From contig JAPLQE010000029.1 in NCBI GenBank assembly GCA_026399835.1, positions 24,368 to 88,367 on the forward strand: 64,000 nucleotides of DNA, in the 5' to 3' direction. Positions 7,903 through 15,344 of the stretch are shown piece by piece; position 1 is the first letter of the stretch; each line of letters starts with the position of its first letter. The stretch comes from Burkholderiales bacterium. GTDB taxonomy: Bacteria; Pseudomonadota; Gammaproteobacteria; Burkholderiales; Burkholderiaceae_E. A program made the position numbers and the translations under genes. The notes beneath the pieces were generated by a model that was not told where the DNA came from, made no database searches, and worked only from the letters and a program-made list of their open reading frames with translations.

Positions 7903-8251
7903 CGGGGGTGAGGATCGCGATCTTCGAGCGCGATGAGCTCGATGCTCGCCAGCGCGCGCAGGCAAGCGCCCCTGCTACATTCCCGGAACTGTCCGCCCCG
8001 CCCGTCCGATACCTTGGACTGACGTGCCTCGGTTCCTCGGCCCGGTAGTTTCTGCATTGACACCAGCGCACCTCGCAGGCGCTCAAGCTCCTGGGCGTGT
8101 CCGGCGACAAGCGTGCGCCCCTGGCAGGGCCGCGGCAGGTGTTCCTGCTCACCGGCACGCCGATGCCCAACCGGCCGCGGGCCGCCCAAGGTCCGCTCGT
8201 GGATGCCGGTGCAGATCGCCGGGCGATACGGTCTGTCGCGCGCTCGCCGCC
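7903..8251. other. Gene-poor stretch with helicase debris
   Basis: No intact gene is convincing here. Apart from the SNF2-like fragment at 8061-8177, all frames are short or interrupted. The stretch separates a plus-strand vapBC from a minus-strand vapBC and looks like eroded sequence between insertions. Confidence 0.6.
8061..8177 (+). pseudogene. SNF2-family helicase fragment
   Basis: A 39-codon stretch reads HQRTSQALKLLG...RQVFLLTGTPMPNRP. This resembles the segment between helicase motif II and motif III of SNF2 ATPases (SQRTKAL, then LLTGTP-NRP). It is preceded directly by an in-frame TGA at 8058-8060 and degenerates after the NRP. It appears to be a relic of a larger ATPase. With the DUF3427 remnant at 4781-5117 it suggests that defence-type helicases once occupied this island. 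Confidence 0.5.
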
Positions 8252-8626
8252 TCAGTGCGCCGGTTCCGGATGAGCACAGCCGAGCGAAGCCGCGACCCGA
8301 AGCAGTCTCAGATCGCGGGTCCAGAGTCTTGCTCCGCCTGTCAGCACGGCCGACGCGAGCAGATGAACGTCGACGTATCCGATGCCCTTGCCGTGGAGTG
8401 CGTGGCGCTCGATGAAGTGCAGCACCTCGGCGGATTCGGCGACCACCGCGGCCGGCAGGTCCTGCAGCAGCTCGAGGATCGAACTGCGGTCGCGCAGGCT
8501 TGCGCACGCGATCTCGCCGACCACGAACGGGTGCATCACAACGGCCGACCGTTCCAGCAGCTCGATCAGCCCTGGCTCGCTACGGCGGAGGTGATCGACC
8601 CAGACGGACGTGTCGACCAGGATCAA
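8252..8626 (-). CDS. vapC: PIN-domain ribonuclease toxin VapC (third pair)
   Basis: The 124-residue protein begins MILVDTSVWVDHLR, the canonical VapC N-terminus with the first catalytic Asp. FVVGEIACASL holds the conserved Glu, GYVDVHLLASAVL the third acidic residue, and LWTRDLRLLRVA the fourth. It is expected to be an RNA endonuclease. Its ATG overlaps the stop of the upstream vapB by four bases (ATGA). The gene is complete and close to the usual family length of about 130. Confidence 0.93.
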   Translation of the reverse strand: MILVDTSVWVDHLRRSEPGLIELLERSAVVMHPFVVGEIACASLRDRSSILELLQDLPAAVVAESAEVLHFIERHALHGKGIGYVDVHLLASAVLTGGARLWTRDLRLLRVAASLGCAHPEPAH

Positions 8627-8823
8627 GACGGATTCCCGGTGCGCCGACGCGGCGCGACCTTCAGCATGGGCTGCGTGCCACCCAACCGTGCGAGGCGCCT
8701 GGCGCTCTCGCGCTCGATGAGCGCCTTCAGTGCCTCGCTCAACAGGGCAGTTCGATCCATCGGACCCGTCAGCTTCGCGGCCTTGGCCATCAACTCGTCA
8801 TCGATGTTGATCGTGGTTCGCAT
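8623..8823 (-). CDS. vapB: VapB-type ribbon-helix-helix antitoxin (third pair)
   Basis: The 66-residue product starts MRTTINIDDELMAKAAKLTG, typical of VapB/DUF2191 antitoxins, and contains RTALLSEALKALIERESARRLARLGG, the helix and tail that contact VapC. I chose the ATG at 8823 because homologues begin at MRTT; an in-frame start 27 bases upstream would add an unrelated extension. Its stop overlaps the vapC start. A perfect inverted repeat lies 34 bases upstream. Confidence 0.92.
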   Translation of the reverse strand: MRTTINIDDELMAKAAKLTGPMDRTALLSEALKALIERESARRLARLGGTQPMLKVAPRRRTGNPS

Positions 8824-8856
8824 GCCTCGGCTCCCAAAGAATGGACACAAAACATA

Positions 8857-8870
8857 GCATCAAATGATGC
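8857..8870. promoter_or_regulatory. Candidate operator of the third vapBC pair
   Basis: GCATCA and TGATGC are perfect 6-base arms around AA, upstream of the minus-strand vapB start at 8823. Short palindromes in this position are typical autoregulatory sites of VapB. Binding is inferred. Confidence 0.45.
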
Positions 8871-8910
8871 CTGATGACGTGCCTGCAGACGCATCGGAAC
8901 ATCCCCGGAG

Positions 8911-8997
8911 GTTCTTGCGGGAGCGGGCAAACGACGCCACCAGGCTCATGCCGCCGTAGGGGCCGCTCGTGGGCTGTTCAACAGCCTCCGCAAGAAC
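8911..8997. repeat. Spaced inverted repeat between two toxin-antitoxin loci
   Basis: GTTCTTGCGG at 8911-8920 is mirrored exactly as CCGCAAGAAC at 8988-8997, 67 bases apart. It sits between divergent toxin-antitoxin operons and ends just before the promoter of copy B. It could be a hairpin, or the terminal repeats of a very small non-autonomous element. Confidence 0.4.
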
Positions 8998-9011
8998 TCG
9001 ACGAGCCCCGC

Positions 9012-9037
9012 TATAATGACCAGTCTTCTGACTAGTC
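9012..9037 (+). promoter_or_regulatory. Promoter -10 box and operator of the second phd-vapC pair
   Basis: A perfect TATAAT at 9012-9017 is followed immediately by GACCAGTC (9018-9025) and GACTAGTC (9030-9037). Transcription would start within these half-sites, about 24 bases before the phd ATG, so a bound antitoxin would block RNA polymerase. A good -35 box is not evident. Confidence 0.55.
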
Positions 9038-9047
9038 ACCAACAACG

Positions 9048-9305
9048 ATGAAGAGCTGGCCCGTCCAGGACGCCAAGGCGCGCTTCAGCGAGTTCCTCGA
9101 GACCTGCCTGGCCGAGGGACCGCAGCTCGTCACCCGGCGCGGCGCGGAGGCGGCGGTGCTGGTGTCGATCGACCAGTGGCGTCGTCTCCAGGAGCAGGCG
9201 CGGCCATCGTTGAAGGCCTTGCTGCTGGCCGAAGACGCCCGGACGGAATTCAAGGTCCCGGCACGCGGCCGCGCCAAGCGCCGGCCGCCGATCGCCGAGG
9301 ACTGA
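9048..9305 (+). CDS. Phd/YefM family antitoxin (copy B)
   Basis: The 85-residue antitoxin is nearly identical to the one at 5233-5490, with the same WPVQDAKARFSEFLETCL start and GPQLVTRRGAEAAVLVSIDQW core. It is followed 2 bases later by its PIN toxin. The strong similarity means the two antitoxins can probably each neutralise both toxins. No Shine-Dalgarno sequence is obvious before the ATG. Confidence 0.93.
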   Translation: MKSWPVQDAKARFSEFLETCLAEGPQLVTRRGAEAAVLVSIDQWRRLQEQARPSLKALLLAEDARTEFKVPARGRAKRRPPIAED

Positions 9306-9307
9306 CG

Positions 9308-9724
9308 GTGTTCCTGCTCGACACGAACGTCGTCTCCGAGCTTCGGCGACCCCGGCCGCACGGTGCGGTGCTCGGATGGATGCAGGCGACCGACGACGCG
9401 GACCTGCACCTGTCGGCCGTCACGCTGGGCGAACTGCAGGCAGGCATCGAGCTCACGCGCGCGCAGAATCCCGACAAGGCGGCCGAGCTGCAGCGCTGGC
9501 TGGACGCGGTCGAAGCCCAGTACGCGGTGCTGCCGATGGACGGACGGACGTTCCGGGAGTGGGCGCGGCTGATGCACGCGCGCTCGGACACGCTGTACGA
9601 GGACGCGATGATCGCGGCCACCGCACGCGTCCACGGCCTGACGGTCGTGACCCGCAACGTCAAGGACTTCCGGGTCTTCGACGTGCCGCTGCTCGACCCG
9701 TTCGAGGTGGTGCGCAAGCGGTGA
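9308..9724 (+). CDS. vapC: PIN-domain ribonuclease toxin, VapC/FitB type (copy B)
   Basis: This 138-residue PIN nuclease starts at a GTG, as in copy A. It keeps all the catalytic acidic residues (FLLDTN, LGEL, YEDAM, NVKDF). The six differences from copy A are scattered (for example A23 to G and A135 to V), as expected for a duplication under purifying selection. It is expected to be an RNase held inactive by the upstream Phd protein. Confidence 0.92.
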   Translation: MFLLDTNVVSELRRPRPHGAVLGWMQATDDADLHLSAVTLGELQAGIELTRAQNPDKAAELQRWLDAVEAQYAVLPMDGRTFREWARLMHARSDTLYEDAMIAATARVHGLTVVTRNVKDFRVFDVPLLDPFEVVRKR

Positions 9725-9896
9725 GCGGCAAAGGGATGAAGCGATGGGCCGAGATCGACACATCGAGCTCGTATGTCGATTTTGTGCCTCCAGATCGACT
9801 TGTTCGGGCGTCACGTCGATCGGTTGGCCATGTCCGACAATCAGGCTCAGTTTCTAGATGCTTTGCCATATGCCACCCCACCCCTCGGAGGCCCAC

Positions 9897-10124
9897 GTGA
9901 CCGAGCGCCGCGCCGCGTTATTCCGAAACGGCCGCAACCAGGCTGTCCTCATCCCTCGTGAACTGGAGATGGACGGATCCGAGGTGCTGATCCGCAAGGA
10001 AGGCGACACCCTCATCCTGACGCCCATCCGCACGCACACGCTCCGCGACCTGTTGGCGTCTTGGGCGCCGCTGGAGGACACACTGCCGGAGGTGGAGGAC
10101 CTGCCGGTCCAGCCGCTCCGATGA
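9897..10124 (+). CDS. vapB: Orphan AbrB/MazE-fold VapB antitoxin (copy B)
   Basis: The 75-residue product carries FRNGRNQAVLIPRELEM and is clearly the sister of the vapB at 7247. It starts at GTG where copy A has ATG, behind the same CGGAGG site. The C-terminal tail is altered (DLPVQPLR) and no vapC follows; instead a Fic gene begins 74 bases later. It may be a solitary antitoxin that buffers the copy A VapC, a regulator, or decaying. Half of its presumed operator palindrome is missing. Confidence 0.85.
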   Translation: MTERRAALFRNGRNQAVLIPRELEMDGSEVLIRKEGDTLILTPIRTHTLRDLLASWAPLEDTLPEVEDLPVQPLR

Positions 10125-10151
10125 AAGCCCGCTTGGGCACTGGCGGCTCAC

Positions 10152-10195
10152 AATAAAGCGTGCTTTAATTTGAACCAGACAATTAAAGCCTGCTT
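10152..10195. promoter_or_regulatory. Nested palindromes upstream of the second Fic gene
   Basis: Two copies of AAAGC-N2-GCTT lie at about 10155-10166 and 10185-10195. In addition GCTTTAATT (10162-10170) and AATTAAAGC (10181-10189) form perfect 9-base arms around a 10-base spacer, ending just before the Fic ATG at 10199. The layout suggests a dimeric repressor site overlapping the promoter or the 5' end. No ribosome binding site is evident. Confidence 0.5.
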
Positions 10196-10198
10196 CAC

Positions 10199-11347
10199 AT
10201 GCCCCGAACCACCGGCACCGAGATCACCACGACCACGCTCGGCGAGTCGGTCCGTGCCTTCGTGCCGCACCCGCTGCCGCCGGCCGACCCGTCTCTGGCA
10301 CCGGCCTGCTTCGACGACCTGAACCGGCAGGCCGAACTGGCGCTGGCACGTCTCGCCGGGGTGTCGGGTCTGGTTCCATCGGTGGACTGGCTGCTCTACA
10401 GCGCGATCCGGAAGGAGGCGCTGCTCACCTCGCAGATCGAGGGCACCCAGGCGACGCTGACCGACCTGTTCGACGAGGAAGCCGGCCTGAAGGTCAGCAA
10501 CACCGACGACGTCGAAGAGGTCACCAACTACCTGCGCGCCTTCCGCTGGGTTCAAGGGCAGCTGAGCGACCGGCAAGGCTTGCCGATCAGCGTTCGGCTG
10601 CTGTGCGAGGCGCACCGTCTGCTCCGGAACGGCGTTCGCGGCGCCGGCAAGCAGCCCGGTGAACTGCGCCGCTCGCAGAACTGGATCGGCGGCACGCGGC
10701 CGGGCAATGCCGCCTTCGTGCCGCCCCCGCCCCAGCAGGTGGCCGATCTGCTGACGCAGCTGGAGCGCTACATCCACGCCGTCGACGTCGACCTGCCGCC
10801 GCTCGTCAGGGTCGCGCTGATCCACGCCCAGTTCGAGACCATCCATCCCTTCCTGGATGGCAACGGACGCATCGGGCGATTGCTGATCGCCACGCTGATG
10901 GAGCACTGGCGCTTGCTCGAGGCGCCGCTGATGTACCTGAGCGGATACCTCAAGCAGCACCAGGCCGAGTACTACCGACGCCTGTCGGCCATTCGCAGCG
11001 ACGGTGACTGGGAAGGCTGGGTGTCGTTCTTCCTCGAAGGCGTGGCCGCGGCGTCGGCGGAGGCCGAGCGCAGCATCATCGAGGTGGCCAGCCTCATCAC
11101 GGCCGACCGAAGGCGACTGCTGGCGTCCCCCAAGGCGGGGCCGACCGGCTATCGCCTGTTCGAACTGCTGCCGATGATGCCGCGCTTCAGCGTCGAGCAC
11201 GTTCGCCAGCGACTGGGGACGACGTTTCCGACCGCGAGCGCCGCCATCCGGTTGCTCGAAGAGCTCGACATCGTGGCTGAGCTCACGGGCCAGAAGAAGA
11301 ACCGCGTCTACAGCTATCAGGCGTACGTGAACCTGCTCTCAGGGTGA
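10199..11347 (+). CDS. Fic family protein AMPylator, class II-like (second Fic)
   Basis: The 382-residue protein has the full Fic motif HPFLDGNGRIGR near residue 219. TSQIEGTQATLTDLF near residue 79 fits the [S/T]xxxE[G/N] inhibitory motif ahead of the Fic domain, so it is a self-inhibited class II protein. The C-terminal 80 residues (MPRFSVEHVRQRLG...) look like a winged helix that may bind DNA and regulate the gene. It belongs to the Fic-type AMP-transferase group and is only distantly related to the Fic at 6057. Its target is unknown. It follows an orphan vapB. Confidence 0.93.
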   Translation: MPRTTGTEITTTTLGESVRAFVPHPLPPADPSLAPACFDDLNRQAELALARLAGVSGLVPSVDWLLYSAIRKEALLTSQIEGTQATLTDLFDEEAGLKVSNTDDVEEVTNYLRAFRWVQGQLSDRQGLPISVRLLCEAHRLLRNGVRGAGKQPGELRRSQNWIGGTRPGNAAFVPPPPQQVADLLTQLERYIHAVDVDLPPLVRVALIHAQFETIHPFLDGNGRIGRLLIATLMEHWRLLEAPLMYLSGYLKQHQAEYYRRLSAIRSDGDWEGWVSFFLEGVAAASAEAERSIIEVASLITADRRRLLASPKAGPTGYRLFELLPMMPRFSVEHVRQRLGTTFPTASAAIRLLEELDIVAELTGQKKNRVYSYQAYVNLLSG

Positions 11348-11492
11348 GGATGTCCCGCAAGTCCGGCTGTCGCCACGGGTTGCCCGGGAATGTCGCGAAT
11401 CCTGAAGCACGGGCGCGGCGCCAACCACCCGGATTTGCATCTTCCCGTCCTCCGATGCACGGTGTCGCCTCTCCAGAATCCCCTCGTCCCAG

Positions 11493-12944
11493 ATGCCCGC
11501 TCCCCACAGCCCCCGCAGCCCCCTCACCCGCCTGATCCCCAAGCCCCGCCTCGACCGCGTCCTCGGCCTGCCCGAACGCGCCCAGCGTCTGTCCACCGGC
11601 ACCAAGACCGCGCTGCTGTTCGCAGCCCTCGCGCTCATCGCGATCGCGGTCGCCGTCCTCGACCCGCGCCCCAGCCTGCGGCACGTGAAGGTCACGATCG
11701 CCTCCGGCGCACCCTCGGGCCAGTACCACGCCACGGTGGCACGCATCGCCGGGGAGGTCGGGCGCGAGCACGGGCGGGTCGACAACCTGGCGTCGGCGGG
11801 GTCGGTCGAGAACGTGGCGCGGCTGGTGGCGGCGCGCCGCTCGTGCGAGGTGCACTTCGCGCTGGTGCAGGACGGCGTGGACTGGCCGCGCGACAGCGGG
11901 CTCGAGCTGATCGGCCGGCTGCCGCGCGCCGAGACGCTGCTGCTGCTCGGTCGCGAAGCGGACCGGATCCGCTCGGTGGACGACCTGCGCGGGCTGCGGG
12001 TGGGCATCGGCCCGGAAGGCAGCGGCACGGCGGCGCTCGTACGGCGGGTGTTCGGCCCCCTCGCGGAACTGGGCATGACGCTGTCGACGCAGCCGATCGA
12101 CGAGCAGCTCGATCGCCTGCAGCGCGGCGCGCTGGACCTGGGCGCGATGGTGATCGACGAGGATGCGACGCTCGCAGTGGAGGCGGTGCGCACGCGCGGC
12201 CTGCAGATCGTGGACCTGCCGGACGCGCAGGCCCTCGCGCGCCGGCTCGGCTTCGCGGCGGCGGGCACGATCGCGTCGGGGCAGTACGACTACGTGCGGC
12301 GCCTGCCGCGCGAGGCCAAGCACGTGCTGCGGGTGGACACGCTGCTGGTGGGCAACGGCTGCGCGTCGCTGTCGCGCACGCAGGGGCTGATGACGGCGGT
12401 GGCGGCGGTGTTCCCGACCTTCGTGCGCCACAACCGCGGCGAGCCCAACGCGACGGGGCTGCCGCTCAATCCGGTGGCGCGCGGCTTCTTCGACGACGAG
12501 GGGCCGGACGTGATGGGGCGCTTCGCGCCGTGGCTGGTGGACCTGATGCCCTCGGCGAGCTGGATGCAGCTGGTGGTGGGCTTCTCGATGCTCTTCAGCG
12601 CGATGACGCTGTGGCACCGCTTCCGGCTCTGGCGGATCGACGCGCTGCGCGTGCAGATCGAGCGCGACGTGCCGGCGCTCTTCGGGGCGGGCACGACGGT
12701 GGGCGACATCGAGGCCATGGCGCCGTCGGAGCGGCACCGCGGCGACGAGACGCGGGCGGGGGTGGATGCGCTGATCGAGCGGCTCTCGGCCCTGTCGGCG
12801 CGCTGCCGGCGCCACTCGCTGTCGGTGGTGGTGCCGATGGGGCAGGAGATGTCGTACCGCTACCAGGAGACGCTGGTGGCGGACCTCACGCACGCGCTGC
12901 GGGCCTTCCGGGAGCGGCTGGGGCCTCCCGCACCGCCGCATTGA
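11493..12944 (+). CDS. TAXI family TRAP transporter solute-binding protein with C-terminal membrane segment
   Basis: The 483-residue protein has an N-terminal transmembrane anchor (ALLFAALALIAIAVAVL near residues 40-58) and a TAXI-type binding domain starting VKVTIASGAPSGQYH. A second membrane segment, MQLVVGFSMLFSAMTLW near residue 365, is followed by a cytoplasmic tail of about 100 residues. TAXI proteins feed TRAP transporters of organic acids, but no TRAP permease gene is adjacent, so a permease elsewhere or a sensory role is possible. The 145 bases before it show no other gene. Confidence 0.85.
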   Translation: MPAPHSPRSPLTRLIPKPRLDRVLGLPERAQRLSTGTKTALLFAALALIAIAVAVLDPRPSLRHVKVTIASGAPSGQYHATVARIAGEVGREHGRVDNLASAGSVENVARLVAARRSCEVHFALVQDGVDWPRDSGLELIGRLPRAETLLLLGREADRIRSVDDLRGLRVGIGPEGSGTAALVRRVFGPLAELGMTLSTQPIDEQLDRLQRGALDLGAMVIDEDATLAVEAVRTRGLQIVDLPDAQALARRLGFAAAGTIASGQYDYVRRLPREAKHVLRVDTLLVGNGCASLSRTQGLMTAVAAVFPTFVRHNRGEPNATGLPLNPVARGFFDDEGPDVMGRFAPWLVDLMPSASWMQLVVGFSMLFSAMTLWHRFRLWRIDALRVQIERDVPALFGAGTTVGDIEAMAPSERHRGDETRAGVDALIERLSALSARCRRHSLSVVVPMGQEMSYRYQETLVADLTHALRAFRERLGPPAPPH

Positions 12945-13020
12945 CGCCCTCCCCCGCGCCAAGCCACACTCGCCGCGCTGCCGCCGACGAGCGGCACCCT
13001 AACGAAGGAACGGAGGAGAC

Positions 13021-14403
13021 ATGCTCAGGAAAGGCGTCCTCGCCGCGCTCGCCGCGTCGGTGCTCTCGGTCACCGCTGGCGGTGCCTCGGCCCAGGAAAA
13101 GCTGGTCGTCTGGTTCACCAAGGGGTTCTATCCCGCGGAGGACCGGGCGCTCGACACGATGATCTACCGGTTCGAGCAGAAGACGGGGGTGAAGGTCGAC
13201 CTGTCGCTCTACCCGGTCCAGGACGTCATTCCCAAGACGGTCGCCGCGCTCGACTCGCGCTCGCCGCCGGACGTGGCCTTCGGCCACACCTTCGACTTCC
13301 AGGTGGCGGGCAAGTGGGCGAGCGAGGGCAAGCTGCTCGACCTCTCCGATGTCCTCACGCCGATGAAGGACAAGTTCCTGCCGAACACGCTGTCGACGAC
13401 CCTGCTGGCGGGTCCGAACGGCAAGAAGGCGTACTACGCGGCGCCGGTCTACCAGCAGACGATGCACGTGCAGTACTGGATCGACATGCTGGCCGAGGCG
13501 GGCTTCAAGCCCTCGGACGTGCCCAAGGGCTGGAAGGAGTACTGGAGCTTCTGGTGCGACAAGGTGCAGCCGGCGCACCGCTCCAAGTCGGGCAAGCGCA
13601 CCTTCGCGATCGGTCACCCGATGGGGGTGGAGGGCACGGACTCGTTCTTCAGCTTCCACCAGTTCATGCTGGCGCACAACGTGCAGATCGTGGACGACGG
13701 CGGCAAGGTGCTGCTGGGCGAGCCGAAGAACCGCGCCGGCCTGATCGCGGCGCTCAAGGACTACACCGACATCGCGGGCAAGGGCTGCACGCCGCCGTCG
13801 GCGATCAGCTGGAAGGATCCGGACAACAACGTCGCCTTCCACAACAAGACCACGCTGATGACGCACAACGCGACGATCTCGATCGCCGCGAAGTGGCTCG
13901 ACGACATGAACAACCAGACGCTGACGGCGGAGCAGCGCGCCCAGGCGAAGAAGAACTACGAGGAGCTGATCGCCACGGCGCAATGGCCGAACAAGCCGGA
14001 CGGCCGGCCGATGAGCTACCTGGCGGCGATCAAGGTCGCGGTGGCCTTCAGCGGCACGAAGAACGAGAAGCGGGCGAAGGAGTTCATCGCGTTCATGATG
14101 GAAGACTCGAACCTGATCCCCTACACCGAGGGCTCGCTGGGCCGCTGGTATCCGGTGACGCAGGGCGGCGCGGACCGCACGTTCTGGACGGGCGAGGACA
14201 AGCACCGCAAGGCGGTGTCGGAGCAGTTCCGCGCGGGCACGGGCACCTTCCCGTTCACGCGCAACTGGCGGTTCACGATCCTGAACAACGAGAACGTCTG
14301 GGCCAAGGCGATGAGCCGCATCGTCAACGACAAGTGGACGCCCGAGCGCGCGGCCGACGAGCTGATCGAGCGCGTCAAGCAGGTCGCGGGCAAGCAGTCG
14401 TGA
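13021..14403 (+). CDS. Sugar-type ABC transporter substrate-binding protein (UgpB/MalE-like)
   Basis: The 460-residue protein starts with a cleavable signal peptide (MLRKGVLAALAASVLSVTAG, cleavage after ASA) and has a family 1 solute-binding fold: EKLVVWFTKGFYPAEDRALD and FEQKTGVKVDLSLYPVQDVI. GGAGGAGA precedes the ATG closely. It would deliver a sugar, polyol or glycerol-phosphate-like compound to the two permeases encoded directly downstream. The ligand cannot be read from sequence. It is the first gene of a three-gene importer operon. Confidence 0.92.
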   Translation: MLRKGVLAALAASVLSVTAGGASAQEKLVVWFTKGFYPAEDRALDTMIYRFEQKTGVKVDLSLYPVQDVIPKTVAALDSRSPPDVAFGHTFDFQVAGKWASEGKLLDLSDVLTPMKDKFLPNTLSTTLLAGPNGKKAYYAAPVYQQTMHVQYWIDMLAEAGFKPSDVPKGWKEYWSFWCDKVQPAHRSKSGKRTFAIGHPMGVEGTDSFFSFHQFMLAHNVQIVDDGGKVLLGEPKNRAGLIAALKDYTDIAGKGCTPPSAISWKDPDNNVAFHNKTTLMTHNATISIAAKWLDDMNNQTLTAEQRAQAKKNYEELIATAQWPNKPDGRPMSYLAAIKVAVAFSGTKNEKRAKEFIAFMMEDSNLIPYTEGSLGRWYPVTQGGADRTFWTGEDKHRKAVSEQFRAGTGTFPFTRNWRFTILNNENVWAKAMSRIVNDKWTPERAADELIERVKQVAGKQS

Positions 14404-14423
14404 GCCACGCACGCGGCTGACCG

Positions 14424-15338
14424 ATGTCGGCGAGCGCACCGTCGATCGAGCCGGTCGCGCCTTCGGGCGCGGCCGGCTCGCGCGCGCGCCGCACGGGGCC
14501 GTACCGGCCCGCGTCCTGGAACACGGTGGGGCTGCTGCTGGTCGTCCCGTACGCGCTGCTGTTCCTGTTCTTCGTGCTCTATCCGGTGCTCTACGGGTTC
14601 TCGCTGGCCCGCGACCCGCAGAGCTACGTGCGGCTGTGGCAGGACCCGGTCTTCGGGAACGCGGTGCTGAACTCGGCGCTGTTCCTGCTGGTGGTGGTCA
14701 ACGTCAAGTTCGTGCTCGCGCTGTTCCTCTCGGGGTTCTTCGTGCACGAGCGCTGGTGGATCCGCATCCTGGCGGTGCTCTTCATCCTGCCGTGGGCGGT
14801 GCCGTCGATCCCGACGATCCTGTCGTTCCGCTTCATGCTGAACCCCGAGTGGGGGATCATCAACACGCTGTACTTCAACTTCACCTCGCTCGACGGGCCG
14901 AACTGGCTGAACGACCGCTGGATCGCGTTCTCGATGGCGGGGATGGTCCACATCTGGAAGTCGCTGCCGTTCTGGACGCTGATCCTGGTCACCGGACGGC
15001 TCGCGATCAGCAAGGACCTCTACGAGGCGGCCTCGGTGGACGGCGCGTCGCGCTGGCAGCAGTTCCGCCACATCACCTGGCCGTCGATCAGCACGCTCTA
15101 CATCACCTGCACGCTGCTCTCGATGATCTGGACGCTGGGCGACTTCAACAGCGTCTACCTGCTGACCGGCGGCGGCCCCTCGGACCTCACGCATGTGCTG
15201 GCCACGCTCGGCATCCGCTACCTGAGGCTCGATCAGGTCGACATGGCGATGGCGACGATCGTGGTCGCGACACCCCTGGTGCTGCCGCTGATGGTCTACA
15301 TGATGAAGCGCCTGTCGCGCGGACCGGGCGAGGACTGA
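14424..15338 (+). CDS. Sugar-type ABC transporter permease (MalF/UgpA-like)
   Basis: This 304-residue inner-membrane protein has about six transmembrane helices (for example VGLLLVVPYALLFLFFVLYP). The permease loop that docks on the ATPase is visible as EAASVDGASRWQQFRHITWP near residues 205-224 (EAA...G...P). It starts 21 bases after the binding-protein gene and pairs with the second permease. No ATPase gene follows. Confidence 0.92.
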   Translation: MSASAPSIEPVAPSGAAGSRARRTGPYRPASWNTVGLLLVVPYALLFLFFVLYPVLYGFSLARDPQSYVRLWQDPVFGNAVLNSALFLLVVVNVKFVLALFLSGFFVHERWWIRILAVLFILPWAVPSIPTILSFRFMLNPEWGIINTLYFNFTSLDGPNWLNDRWIAFSMAGMVHIWKSLPFWTLILVTGRLAISKDLYEAASVDGASRWQQFRHITWPSISTLYITCTLLSMIWTLGDFNSVYLLTGGGPSDLTHVLATLGIRYLRLDQVDMAMATIVVATPLVLPLMVYMMKRLSRGPGED

Positions 15339-15344
15339 CGCGCG

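Larger units (their letters stand above)
9018..10119 (+). repeat. Duplicated toxin-antitoxin segment, copy B
   Basis: This segment repeats 5203-6042 and 7209-7473 of copy A at high identity: the phd genes differ at 2 of 85 residues and the PIN genes at 6 of 138. The match passes from A position 6042 directly to 7209 (B junction at 9857/9858), so copy B lacks exactly the 1166-base stretch holding the cassette Fic gene. After the vapB stop, B leads into a different Fic gene rather than vapC. Confidence 0.85.
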
